Below are positions 33,567 to 42,525 of a stretch of DNA of 64,000 nucleotides, piece by piece. The notes beneath the pieces were generated by a model. It had not been told where the DNA came from. It saw only the letters and a list, made by a program, of their open reading frames with translations, and searched no databases. The stretch spans positions 248,001 to 312,000 of the forward strand of contig NZ_FOBH01000002.1 in NCBI RefSeq assembly GCF_900109785.1. The letters are read 5' to 3'. The position numbers and the translations under genes are program-made. Every line of letters begins with the position of its first letter. Within the stretch, counting starts at the first letter, position 1. This stretch comes from Nitrosovibrio tenuis (GTDB lineage Bacteria; Pseudomonadota; Gammaproteobacteria; Burkholderiales; Nitrosomonadaceae).

Positions 33567-36500
33567 TCACGAAATTGCTATAAGCCTCCCCTCGGAGGGC
33601 ACCCCTTGATTATTCACTATAAAGAGCATGTAAAACCCGGGAGGCGCGATGTTTCCATTTGCCGGTGCCGTGGTTTGGATGGTGGTGGTCGTATGTGAGT
33701 CAATCGGCAATTTAATATAACGTTGTCCGGCGTCTGTATGGTGGGTCACTGAAATCGGAGCAATCAGTACTACCGTACCAATGTTGACCGCTTGAGGCGT
33801 ATCGATGGCAAAAGCATTGGCGTATGCCACGCTTGCCGGCGCTGTCGAAATGACAGGACGCGCTCCAAGGCTGAGATATCCTGGCGAATAAAGCTCCAGC
33901 GAGTGTAGGTCATGATCCGCAGTGCCGGGCGCGACCCCGCCAGAGGCCAGGACTCTGCCATCCAAAAGAAGAACGCACTCAGAATGATATTGGCGCGGGA
34001 AATTCAATGGTGCGCCCAAAGTCCATTTATCGGTGGCGGGATCGTAGGTTTCTGTCTGTAACACGGGCGTGGGCGACCATTTCTGCCCATTGCTGTGGCC
34101 GCCAATGATCAGTATTTTGCCGTTCGGCAATACAACCGCATTGACATTCGTTCGGCCGAAATTCATATCGGCAACGCGTCTCCACGAGGAGCCCGCGATA
34201 CCACCGCTGAATTCGATTACTTCGGCGGTTGCGTTATTGCGGGCAGTTGGAGTCCCCGATACGCCCCCGCCGAAGACATACAGGCTCGTGTGCACCGGGG
34301 TTACGGTCGTGTCGATCATGAGGAGGCTCATGCCCTCCTGGCGATCGTAAAACTGCTGCTGACCATAATCCGTCCAACTGCCATTGTTTAGCCCGGTCAT
34401 TGTCAAATAGGCAGTCTGGGTTCCTGATGCAGCAGCCCACCCGGTGCGCGTATAAAAAATCTCACCGGAAGGAAGAAGATGCATTCCAGGATATAGTTCA
34501 CCAAATGCGCGATCTGCCCCAGACACAGGTGCCCACACTCCGCCGTCGAATACTTCAACCTCCGCCGCGAGCGGGTTGTTACCGGAGAAGGCGAGCACGC
34601 GCCCGTCATTCAACCTTAATGCGGTGGGATACCAGCGCGCATGCGCCATGCTGCCGGTGGCAGCAAACGTTCCACTATCGGGGTTCGCTGTGTTCGGCGT
34701 AAAGATATAGCAGCGATTGTTGCTATGTCCTTGCCCAGTGGGGGTTGTGTCGCCCCCAATCACAAGCAAGCGACCATCACTCAAAAGAGCATGTCCGCTA
34801 CAGAAAAGGTCTTCAGGTAAAGGGATGACTCCCGGCATGATCTGTTTGCTCGCGGGGTCCCAGACGCGGGCTTCGAGCGGATACGCGACCCGATCGGGGC
34901 TTTCTGTCGCGCCTGAAAAGAGCAGTACGTGACCCGTATTCAGCAGTGCGGCATGAACGGAGAAAATGGGTGACGGCTGCAGGAGTTCCCAATTATCTTC
35001 ACCATCCCCGCCGCAGGGAAGATGTCCGACCTCCGGGCACTCATGCACCCGCACCTTTGGCAATTGGTAACAGATCCGATCAACCTCTTCTTTAGATAGC
35101 TCCACTTCCTGGATAGCACGAAGCACCGCCGCCATGCCTTCCATCATGTGCATCTCTACATGGCAATGGATCAGGAAATCGCCTTGCAGTTTATATTTCT
35201 TCCGTCTTTTATTTGGATGACCTGGGTAGGTATCGTCGCTATCTTTTGACAATCGCTCATGTTCATGCTGCGGCATACGCTGCGCTTCGGCCTGTACGGG
35301 GCGGGCAGGGCGAACTGGGTGAGCTTCATGCTGAGCGTGTGGCGAGCCGTGCCCGGCTTCATCCGCGTTCCGGGGCATTTGCTCATGACCTTCTTCATCA
35401 TGTCCGCCGCCATCGCGGGGCTTGCAACCGCAATCCAGTCCCAAGGGCTCCAGAATTACCGGCGGCACGATCGTGTCAGCTACAAAGGATTCGGCCGGCC
35501 CCAGCGAGCGCGTGTCAATCCATTCAGCGCCCCACCGCCAGCGCTGCCCATGCAAATGAAAATTGTGCCATATCATACTCAAATCGAGATTGAAGACGTA
35601 CCAGCGCACGCGGGTTCCGCTCTCGGCCACAATTGTCGGAGTATTTCCCACGAACGTGCGTCCATTGATGGCATAGGATTCCAGACCGGCGCCGCTGCGC
35701 TCGGTTATGGTATGGGGCTGATTACCCGCATGGTTCCACGTAACTGTTGCGCCTACTCCGACTGTTATATCATTGACTTCAAAGCGGGGCGGTGTGTCGA
35801 GGATAGTGATGCTTGCCGTGGCCGCCCCTGTCGTGGTGACGCGCACGCGCCCTTGCATGGGATGAAAGAGGCAGTAATACTCGAAGGTGCCTTCCTGGGT
35901 AAAGGTGTACGAAAAAGTATCACCCGGATTGAGCGATCCACTGTCGAAAAGCGCCGCACCGACATTCGCCGTCAGACGGTGAAAAAAGATGGGCACTTCG
36001 AGGTCCGCTTTTTCGCAATGAGGGTCGCGCACTACGATTCCACCAAAGAGTCCTCGCTTTACCACGTCCTCAATGTGCATATGGTGATCGTGGAAGGGCC
36101 ATGCGCCAATGGTATCCTCTCTGGCATCAAAGATGTAACACCATTGATCTCCGGGACAAATGGCGTCGCTGCGATTCGGTCCATCGTATTCCTGCACCCC
36201 AAACGGCCATGATCCATCCGAATCGATGCCGTAGTGCAGGCCGTGCGTATGAAAGCTGTGCGGTTCATTGTCGCCGTTCAGCACATGGATATAAAGTCTC
36301 TCGCCTGGTTGGGTATAAATGATCGTGCCAGGAATGCGACGCTCAGCACGAGGTTCGTTGATGTCTGCGACAATAAGGGGATCATCCTTTATTACAGTGT
36401 AGGAAGCGTCGAGGTATTCGCGGTAGACCAGGGCATTCAGCATGCGGCGATCCACCTCTGACTGGGGAATGCTCGCATCCATGTGATCCATGTTTCTCAT

Positions 36501-36599
36501 GCAATCAAGGCGGTATTTATTATGCTCGGCGTCGTCGGGCGCTACCGGACTGTAGTTCGGCACTCCCTCGATTTTTAGATAAATATGTCTTGTTTGCAT
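33567..36599 (-). CDS. fusion of a multicopper oxidase and a galactose/glyoxal-oxidase-type copper radical oxidase
   Basis: 1010 residues from the ATG at 36599, which has GGGAG nine bases upstream; a longer start at 36626 has none. The N-terminal half is a laccase-type multicopper oxidase with all four copper motifs: HTHG (117-120), HDHHMH (170-175), HNFHLHG (345-351) and HCHVEMHMMEGM (478-489, type-1 Cys 479, His 484, Met 489). A cupredoxin-like YYCLFHPM lies at 241-248. Between motifs three and four is a His-rich insert (391-461). From about 545 the protein becomes a kelch propeller plus DUF1929 domain of the copper radical oxidase (AA5) type. It keeps Cys 600 (LFCSGH), Tyr 657 (RWYPT), Tyr 871-His 872 (RQYHS) and His 952/953 (VTHHTDAGQR). 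No signal peptide is visible. Confidence 0.85.
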   Translation of the reverse strand: MQTRHIYLKIEGVPNYSPVAPDDAEHNKYRLDCMRNMDHMDASIPQSEVDRRMLNALVYREYLDASYTVIKDDPLIVADINEPRAERRIPGTIIYTQPGERLYIHVLNGDNEPHSFHTHGLHYGIDSDGSWPFGVQEYDGPNRSDAICPGDQWCYIFDAREDTIGAWPFHDHHMHIEDVVKRGLFGGIVVRDPHCEKADLEVPIFFHRLTANVGAALFDSGSLNPGDTFSYTFTQEGTFEYYCLFHPMQGRVRVTTTGAATASITILDTPPRFEVNDITVGVGATVTWNHAGNQPHTITERSGAGLESYAINGRTFVGNTPTIVAESGTRVRWYVFNLDLSMIWHNFHLHGQRWRWGAEWIDTRSLGPAESFVADTIVPPVILEPLGLDCGCKPRDGGGHDEEGHEQMPRNADEAGHGSPHAQHEAHPVRPARPVQAEAQRMPQHEHERLSKDSDDTYPGHPNKRRKKYKLQGDFLIHCHVEMHMMEGMAAVLRAIQEVELSKEEVDRICYQLPKVRVHECPEVGHLPCGGDGEDNWELLQPSPIFSVHAALLNTGHVLLFSGATESPDRVAYPLEARVWDPASKQIMPGVIPLPEDLFCSGHALLSDGRLLVIGGDTTPTGQGHSNNRCYIFTPNTANPDSGTFAATGSMAHARWYPTALRLNDGRVLAFSGNNPLAAEVEVFDGGVWAPVSGADRAFGELYPGMHLLPSGEIFYTRTGWAAASGTQTAYLTMTGLNNGSWTDYGQQQFYDRQEGMSLLMIDTTVTPVHTSLYVFGGGVSGTPTARNNATAEVIEFSGGIAGSSWRRVADMNFGRTNVNAVVLPNGKILIIGGHSNGQKWSPTPVLQTETYDPATDKWTLGAPLNFPRQYHSECVLLLDGRVLASGGVAPGTADHDLHSLELYSPGYLSLGARPVISTAPASVAYANAFAIDTPQAVNIGTVVLIAPISVTHHTDAGQRYIKLPIDSHTTTTIQTTAPANGNIAPPGFYMLFIVNNQGVPSEGRLIAIS

Positions 36600-36720
36600 G
36601 ATCCTGGTCTCCCGTTTAATGAACATTTAACCGTGGCCGTATTAAGGTTAAAAATAGTAGATGCCACGGTAAATGCAAGAGGAAGAGGATGACGACGGGC
36701 AATATTATTAAGTATCTGGC

Positions 36721-37047
36721 AGGAAGCGGGCACTGCTTCAGGAGCATCTTGCTGGCGAGAGGGTCGCAGTACTGTTGCGCAACTCGGTGGCATGGGTCTG
36801 TTTCGATCGGGCCGCGCTGGCTGTGCGGCTTGTGGTGGTACCGTTATACCCGTCAGACGCGCCGGACAATATTGCCTATATCCTGGCGGACTCCGGGGTG
36901 CGTCTGGTTTTGGTCGAAACACAAGGCCGATGGTAGACACTGGCTCCGCTGTGGTGAAACCGCCCGATTTTTCATCGGCCTGGGGTTGCCGCTAGTGCAG
37001 GGCTACGGGCTGACCGAGGCCTCGCCGGTATTAACCGCCAATCGCTT
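36721..37047 (+). pseudogene. decayed acyl-CoA synthetase copy with internal deletion
   Basis: Two blocks match the intact acyl-CoA synthetase gene at 42526-44457. Block 1 (36721-36952) reads GERVAVLLRNSVAWVCFDRA and continues to NIAYILADSGVRL, then hits an in-frame TAG (36934-36936). Block 2 (36953-37045) reads GETARFFIGLGLPLVQGYGL and is nearly identical at DNA level to 43723 onwards. About 790 bp between the blocks is deleted and the join is out of frame. No adenylation motif remains, so the product cannot be functional. Confidence 0.88.
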
Positions 37048-37172
37048 GTTTGAAGGCGATTGCCTAATTCTCCGCAAGCAGGCTGAAAGGGCAAGCCAGG
37101 CATATTGAATCGGAGACTCCGGCAGGACAATCACAGATATAATTATAATCCGAGCTGAGCAGGGGAGAATGT

Positions 37173-38129
37173 ATGGCCGAGATTGTTCTTGTGCATGGCA
37201 TTGACCAGCAGCAGAAGTCCGCAGATAAACTGGAAAGCGCCTGGTTGCCCGCACTCGCTGGGGGTATACGCGGGGCGGGATTTGCGGACGTCGCCGATCG
37301 CATCTGGCGTAACGCCGGAAAGCCCGGGAGCATTGACGCACGGATGGCCTTCTATGGCAATCTCTTTTTGGCCCCTGGTCAGCAGGGCGATGAGCCTGGG
37401 GCATTTACTTCCAGCGAGGCGCAGTTTGCACAGATTCTGGCGGTCGAATGGCTGAAGCACGTCGCCGAGCGCGCGACGAAGCCTAAAACGCAGGAGATCG
37501 GCGAGCATGAGCTAGCGTATGTCAACAGACAGATGGGTATGGAGCAGGGCGCGGGAAGTATTGTCCGAAGTGCCATCGGGGGCCTCTCCAGGGTCTCGTG
37601 GTTTGCACCATTCGGCATGGGTTTCGCCGAACGTTTTGTTAACCGCTCTCTTGCTCAGGTTACGCGGTATCTCACCAGCGACACCATCCGTTCCGCAGCC
37701 CTGGAATCGGTATTTAAACTGATTGGCCCGGAAACCCAAGTGCTGATCGGGCATTCGCTAGGCTCCGTGATCGCTTATGAGGCAGCTCATCTCATGAAAC
37801 AGCCGCTTCCTTTACTGTTGACGCTGGGTTCGCCTTTGGGACTCCAGACCATCGTTTATCAGCGATTGCGGCCGCAGCCGCCCGGATTTCCACCAGTTGC
37901 ACAGCGCTGGGTGAATATTGCCGACCGCGATGATTTCATCGCAGCCGAGCCAAATCTCGAAGGTTTGTTCAACGCAGGGATACCGGCTGGCGCATCGTTT
38001 GAGGGCGGCTATACGGTAGATAACGGTGCGGAACCTCACAATTCAGATTTTTATCTTGGCAAATCGCGAGTCGGCGCGGAGATCGGAAAGGTCTTCAGCA
38101 AGGTGTGCGGGACTGTGAACGATTGTTGA
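37173..38129 (+). CDS. alpha/beta-hydrolase (lipase/esterase-like)
   Basis: 318 residues with AGGGGAGA as ribosome-binding site. The N-terminus EIVLVHGIDQQQ has the oxyanion-hole strand, and GHSLGS (around residue 195) is the nucleophile elbow with catalytic serine. Asp in IADRDDFIA and His in GAEPHNSDFY complete a plausible triad. There is no signal peptide, so it is cytoplasmic. The region between residues 100 and 170 is an insertion that may form a lid. Substrate unknown. It converges on the caspase-STAND-TPR gene, only 21 bp separating the two stop codons. Confidence 0.75.
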   Translation: MAEIVLVHGIDQQQKSADKLESAWLPALAGGIRGAGFADVADRIWRNAGKPGSIDARMAFYGNLFLAPGQQGDEPGAFTSSEAQFAQILAVEWLKHVAERATKPKTQEIGEHELAYVNRQMGMEQGAGSIVRSAIGGLSRVSWFAPFGMGFAERFVNRSLAQVTRYLTSDTIRSAALESVFKLIGPETQVLIGHSLGSVIAYEAAHLMKQPLPLLLTLGSPLGLQTIVYQRLRPQPPGFPPVAQRWVNIADRDDFIAAEPNLEGLFNAGIPAGASFEGGYTVDNGAEPHNSDFYLGKSRVGAEIGKVFSKVCGTVNDC

Positions 38130-38150
38130 AAATCCGATTTTTGGAAACCC

Positions 38151-41100
38151 CTATTGATAACCCTTGAGATGGTTAATGCTGTCGGCAGCCAGGAGGGTGT
38201 TTGGATGACGAGGCCCGAGCACGCGCTTCAGGTCGGGCAGCAGAAGCTTAAAAAGCCGCAGGGCTTCGGACGCGTTTCCGCATTCGCCAGTCAGGTAAGC
38301 AATATTGTTGCGGATGGTCAGAGTAGTGGGATGAGTAGGTCCGAGCATGCGCTCCTCATCTGAAAGCAGAGCCTGAAATAAACGCAATGCCTCACGGGGA
38401 TCTCCGCTTTTGCTTGTCCAGGTAGCCAGGTTGTTGAGAGTCGTCATAACGTCCGGGTGATCGGGGCCGAGCACGCGTTTCTGGTCGGCGAGTAGCGCTT
38501 CGAATAACCGCAGTGCTTTCTGAACATTTCCGCATTCACCGGTCCAACTCGCGATATTGTTACGAATTGTAAGCGTATTGGGATGATCCGCTCCGAGCAC
38601 GCGCTCCTGGTTCCTAAGCAGCGTTTCGGACAGATTTAATGCTTCGCGCGGATTGCCGCCGTTACCTGTCCATAAAGCGATATTGCCACGGGTTCTGAAT
38701 GTGTCCACATGATCCTGCCCGAGCACGCGCTCCTGGTCGGGGAGTAGCGCTTTGAACAGTCGCAGCGCTTCTTGGGCATTGCCGCATTCACCGGTGAAGT
38801 GAGCAATATTATTACGAATGGTAAGCGTTACGGGGTGATCATGCCCCAGTACGCGCTCCTGGTCGGGAAGCAACGCCTGGAACAATCGTAATGCCTCGTG
38901 GGGGTCCCCGCTTCCGCCTGCCCACAGAGCGATATTGTTGCGGGTTCTAAGGACGTCGGGATGATCAACGCCCAGCACGCGTTCCTGGTCGGGAAGCAGC
39001 GTTTTGAGCAGTTGCAGCGCCTCGCGCGCGTGCCCGCACTCGCCTGTCCATTGGGCGATATTGTTGCGAACTGTAAGCGTAAGCGGGTGATAAGATCCAA
39101 GTACTGATTCCTGGCGGGGGAGCAACGTCTTGGCAAGCGTGAGTGCCTCATGGATGTTACCGCCTATGCCAATAGCATAAGAAATGTTATTGCGGGTCTT
39201 AAAGGTATCCGGATGGTCGGGCCCCAACAGGCGCTCCTGATCAGGGAGCAGTTTTTCAAAAAGTCGCAGCGCTTTGCTGGTATCCCCACACTCGGCGGTT
39301 AAATGCGCAATATTGTTGCGGATGGTGAAGGTAATTGCGTGGTCAGAACCGAACTGGGCCTCTACCCGAAGTAACCATAATTGCCAGCGGCGTAAATTAT
39401 CGCGAGGAACCGGGGAGGTTCTGGCGGAAAGACTGGCCAGCGCCCTGTCAACGTCCCCCAGTGTCCATAAGTGCTCCGCCTCGCGCTCGAAGGCATAGCG
39501 CTGGACAGCGTCGGTTAAATCCACAGGGCTGGAACCAGGCGATCCGATGGGTACAAGCGCCTCAATGCTGGTCGCGAGTGCCCGGTGGGCGGCCAGGTTT
39601 TCTTCAGGTAGGCGGCCGGCGACGTGATCGGCAAGTGTTTGGTGGAAAAGACCGGCATGCTCTTCTTCAGTACCCGCTGCAGCTCTCACCGCCAGGCCGC
39701 GCAGGCGCACCAGCTGATCACGGACCAGGGGCGGTGATTCGGGACCGCCGAGCATTCCGTTGGCTTTGCACAGCAGCACAAGCGGCAGCAGGGGGCCTGC
39801 TCCGGCGGCGGCCAGAATCCCAAGCACGCGCCGGAGATTCTTATCATCATCTGTACTGCCGCGCGCAAGCATTTCTTCATAGATATCAGCCAGGACGAGC
39901 TGACCCGCGCCGATGGGCGCTTCGGGTCGTTCGCAGAGCAGATCGGCGAGCATCCGGACTACCAGCCAGCTACCCCCAGCAGCTTCCATGACTTCTGTCT
40001 GGCGCGCTCGTGGAATTTTCCGTTGTTCCAGATACTGTTGCACTTTTTCGTCTGGAGCAGGGCCAAGCACATATGAAGAAGCCTGTGATGGGAGGTCGGT
40101 ATCCGGCCGTGCGGTGACAAGCAGGTGCACAAAATTCAAATTCCCCAGCTCGTTCAGCATCTCCATGACCGAGCCTCGAGCGCCGGTCGCAAGCCGATCG
40201 AGCGCATCCACTGCGACACGGACATCGTCAACCTGACCCGGCTGCCGGGCCAGCCATGTGAGCGGTCCGAGCAATTGCCGTTCCAGCGTATCCAGCTTCT
40301 GCTGTTCCTCATAAGGCGTATCGCGCACGAACGATTGCTGCGCGTTCTTAAATCCTTTCACGGATCGGGCAAGCTGCTCGGTCAATGTCTTTGCGAGTTC
40401 ACGAGGCGTGGTCGCTTCAGTAAGCAAAGCGATCGCATGCACAAAGCCAGCGGGCACCTGGCCTTTTGCGGCGTTCGGCCAAGCCAGCGCCGCCGCCAAT
40501 GCGGATTTTCCCGTACCCGCGTCTCCAATCACCGCCACGCAGCGCTGCTCCAGCGAAAGCGCCACGACATCGCTCAGGGCAGGAGTGAACTGATATGCTC
40601 GTGTCAACCGCTGGATTTCATCTGCCAGAGGTGTCTGCGCCCATGGCTCCCGGATGGCTCCGGCGTTTTTCGCCAGCCATAGCGTTTCATCAGGATTGTA
40701 TGCGGGATTCTGAGGTTCCTGGTTGGGGCACTGTTTTTTGATAAGGGGGCGCAGGTTAACGCAGTGAAGATGCTCTGAAGGAACTGCTGAGATCCCGTCA
40801 CGTAATAGTGACGTCAGACTCCGGCTAAAGCACCCATTCGCAGCGGGGCGATCGGCGGACGCAGTGAGAACTTCAAACCGCAGCATACCACCCAGACCAC
40901 GTACCCAGGACTGGGCTGCGCCAAACCCAGCCTGACCCGAGTAGCATGCGTCTACAAGTACTGCCAGGCCATCCACCTGCCCTACAGCCTTTTTATGGGC
41001 CTCTTTAATCAGATTGGTGAGATGGACTGCCGTGTCGGAATCAGGAGGATTTTCCGCGTCTCGCGGGAGCAGGTAGAAATCTTCGTCCGCCTTCTCGCCG

Positions 41101-41351
41101 TGGCCTATGTAGGCGATAAAAAGCGTCGCCTCATCTTTTGCGGCTCGCCAGTAAGCTTTCCTGATGGCGTCCTTGGTTTCTTTGACCGACGGATCAATAA
41201 GCAATCCGCCGGTATCGAGCGCTGGCATACATGCCCCCCGCTCGGGATCAATCATGACTTTATGAAGCTCTTCTGCCACCTGCGGGAGAAAACCCAGTTG
41301 ACCGAGCGCTTCGCACTGGGAGGCGATGACGAGGACCCGGCGTTCGCTCAT
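38151..41351 (-). CDS. caspase-STAND ATPase-TPR protein
   Basis: 1066 residues. N-terminal caspase-like (C14) peptidase: His 84 in AYIGHGE and Cys 136 in LVDACYSG form the dyad. A STAND-type NTPase follows, with P-loop GDAGTGKS (276-283), Walker B RVAVDALDR (378-386) and sensor-like LLVTARPD (410-417). Helical winged-helix-like segments come next. Residues 671-1066 are nine 42-residue tetratricopeptide-like repeats (HPxTLxxRNNIAxxTG pattern) plus a partial tenth. Such proteins are NLR-like switches: the repeats sense a ligand, the NTPase oligomerises and the protease is activated. Related bacterial proteins serve in phage defence, but target and trigger here are unknown. Confidence 0.85.
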   Translation of the reverse strand: MSERRVLVIASQCEALGQLGFLPQVAEELHKVMIDPERGACMPALDTGGLLIDPSVKETKDAIRKAYWRAAKDEATLFIAYIGHGEKADEDFYLLPRDAENPPDSDTAVHLTNLIKEAHKKAVGQVDGLAVLVDACYSGQAGFGAAQSWVRGLGGMLRFEVLTASADRPAANGCFSRSLTSLLRDGISAVPSEHLHCVNLRPLIKKQCPNQEPQNPAYNPDETLWLAKNAGAIREPWAQTPLADEIQRLTRAYQFTPALSDVVALSLEQRCVAVIGDAGTGKSALAAALAWPNAAKGQVPAGFVHAIALLTEATTPRELAKTLTEQLARSVKGFKNAQQSFVRDTPYEEQQKLDTLERQLLGPLTWLARQPGQVDDVRVAVDALDRLATGARGSVMEMLNELGNLNFVHLLVTARPDTDLPSQASSYVLGPAPDEKVQQYLEQRKIPRARQTEVMEAAGGSWLVVRMLADLLCERPEAPIGAGQLVLADIYEEMLARGSTDDDKNLRRVLGILAAAGAGPLLPLVLLCKANGMLGGPESPPLVRDQLVRLRGLAVRAAAGTEEEHAGLFHQTLADHVAGRLPEENLAAHRALATSIEALVPIGSPGSSPVDLTDAVQRYAFEREAEHLWTLGDVDRALASLSARTSPVPRDNLRRWQLWLLRVEAQFGSDHAITFTIRNNIAHLTAECGDTSKALRLFEKLLPDQERLLGPDHPDTFKTRNNISYAIGIGGNIHEALTLAKTLLPRQESVLGSYHPLTLTVRNNIAQWTGECGHAREALQLLKTLLPDQERVLGVDHPDVLRTRNNIALWAGGSGDPHEALRLFQALLPDQERVLGHDHPVTLTIRNNIAHFTGECGNAQEALRLFKALLPDQERVLGQDHVDTFRTRGNIALWTGNGGNPREALNLSETLLRNQERVLGADHPNTLTIRNNIASWTGECGNVQKALRLFEALLADQKRVLGPDHPDVMTTLNNLATWTSKSGDPREALRLFQALLSDEERMLGPTHPTTLTIRNNIAYLTGECGNASEALRLFKLLLPDLKRVLGPRHPNTLLAADSINHLKGYQ
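38208..39341 (-). repeat. nine 126-bp coding repeats in the STAND-TPR gene
   Basis: Nine exact 42-codon units, with alternating types: odd units carry TGECGN-like loops, even units GGSGDP or similar loops. The alternation shows a second-order 252-bp (84-residue) unit. Repeats 5, 7 and 9 are the most alike. Confidence 0.85.
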
Positions 41352-41572
41352 GACAGGTATGTTATTAATTTACAAGAATGTTTTTCAGATTGTGTACTGA
41401 TTGCAATACCATGTCAATCAGGCGGAATTAAAGAAAAAAAGATCACACGATGGTGCCAATACTGTGGAAAACCAGATTTGTATTTCCCGGAGTTGTATTT
41501 CAAGGAGTTGTATTTCCGTTATCCTGACCTATAAAGAAGGTAATCAGTTCAGAAGGACGCTTTGGGGCATTT
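41352..41572. other. divergent intergenic region with three 15-bp tandem repeats
   Basis: 221 bp between the divergent caspase-STAND-TPR and 41573 genes. TTGTATTTCCCGGAG (41478-41492), TTGTATTTCAAGGAG (41493-41507) and TTGTATTTCCGTTAT (41508-41522) form a tandem array that could hold a regulator site or be a slippage product. Promoters for both genes must lie here. Confidence 0.6.
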
Positions 41573-42307
41573 GTGGAAAAAATTCTAAAGGTAAAGGAAG
41601 TTGGACTTGCGGTTCCGGAAAGCTTCCCGCCCCAATTGCACATCAGCGCTTCGGGCACCGTGCCGACAGCAGGCTGGTCCAATCCTCAGTTGATGCCTCA
41701 TGTCCATATCCAGGCGCCTCCCGACGGGATTTACGGTTTTGATTTCGTTGCCGTTCCGCCTGAAGGCGCTACGGCCCAGGTCATCTCCTCCATAGAAGTG
41801 GCTGATGTCTGGGAAAATTTACCGGAAGGCATAAAAGGCGTGCGTATTCATGCCTCGCAAAATTCAAAAACGATCCTACTAGACTTAAGCAAGCCCGATC
41901 GCCAACCCAACCGCTATATCTTTACCAATGCAGAGGGTGTCAAACGTGTTGTTTTTTTTCCTGAGGTGCTCGGCCCTTTAGATGAGGGAGAATCTCTGGC
42001 GGGCCCACAACTTGAATACCACGGTGCTGAAGGCCAGCTTACGTTTCACGGAGACGACATCAGTCAGGAGCAAACTGTTCTGGGCACACTCATCTCGGTG
42101 GCCTTGAAGCTAAATATGGACGCGGGCGGGCTGGATTTCGCACTGGTTTTGCCGCCCGTCAATCTAGGCGGCAGGGCGCACCAGGCGTTCGAAACTGTGA
42201 GCTTCAAGATACACAGCAAGGGGCGTATGGCAAGGCCGGCTGGCCCGGAATTGACCTATGAAGTAGTGCATCTCAACGGAATTGCCGAAGATATTCCTGT
42301 GCTCTAG
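41573..42307 (+). CDS. hypothetical protein
   Basis: 244 residues from GTG 41573. No family is recognised. The protein is beta-rich, with a Pro/His-containing N-terminal part (PPQLHISASGTVPTAGW, then HVHIQAPPDGIYGFDFVAVP) and no signal peptide or membrane segment. It is divergent from the caspase-STAND-TPR gene and 218 bp ahead of the acyl-CoA synthetase. The histidines HVH could bind metal, but there is no evidence beyond composition. Confidence 0.65.
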   Translation: MEKILKVKEVGLAVPESFPPQLHISASGTVPTAGWSNPQLMPHVHIQAPPDGIYGFDFVAVPPEGATAQVISSIEVADVWENLPEGIKGVRIHASQNSKTILLDLSKPDRQPNRYIFTNAEGVKRVVFFPEVLGPLDEGESLAGPQLEYHGAEGQLTFHGDDISQEQTVLGTLISVALKLNMDAGGLDFALVLPPVNLGGRAHQAFETVSFKIHSKGRMARPAGPELTYEVVHLNGIAEDIPVL

Positions 42308-42525
42308 ACGCGGCATAGTCGGGCCGATCGACGCAGTTCCCGAGCCGCCACCTACGCAATGCACTGACCGGTCTGGGGTTGATTGGCTGGATGGCAAACC
42401 ACACAAGCAAACGTAATCGGGGTAGGCGCTGCCAACAGTATAAGCGTTCGCTCAAACATTGGCTGCGATGCGCATGCGGGGCTAAGTATTTAAGATGGAG
42501 TTGAAAAGCAGTTTCATATCCGAAC

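Noticed and set aside
35259-36212. 317-codon plus-strand frame opposite the copper oxidase gene
   Set aside because: The minus-strand product has all catalytic motifs of two copper enzymes; the plus frame has none and is a shadow.
39335-39991. 218-codon plus-strand frame opposite the STAND-TPR gene
   Set aside because: Arg/Pro/Gly-rich shadow product without start signal.
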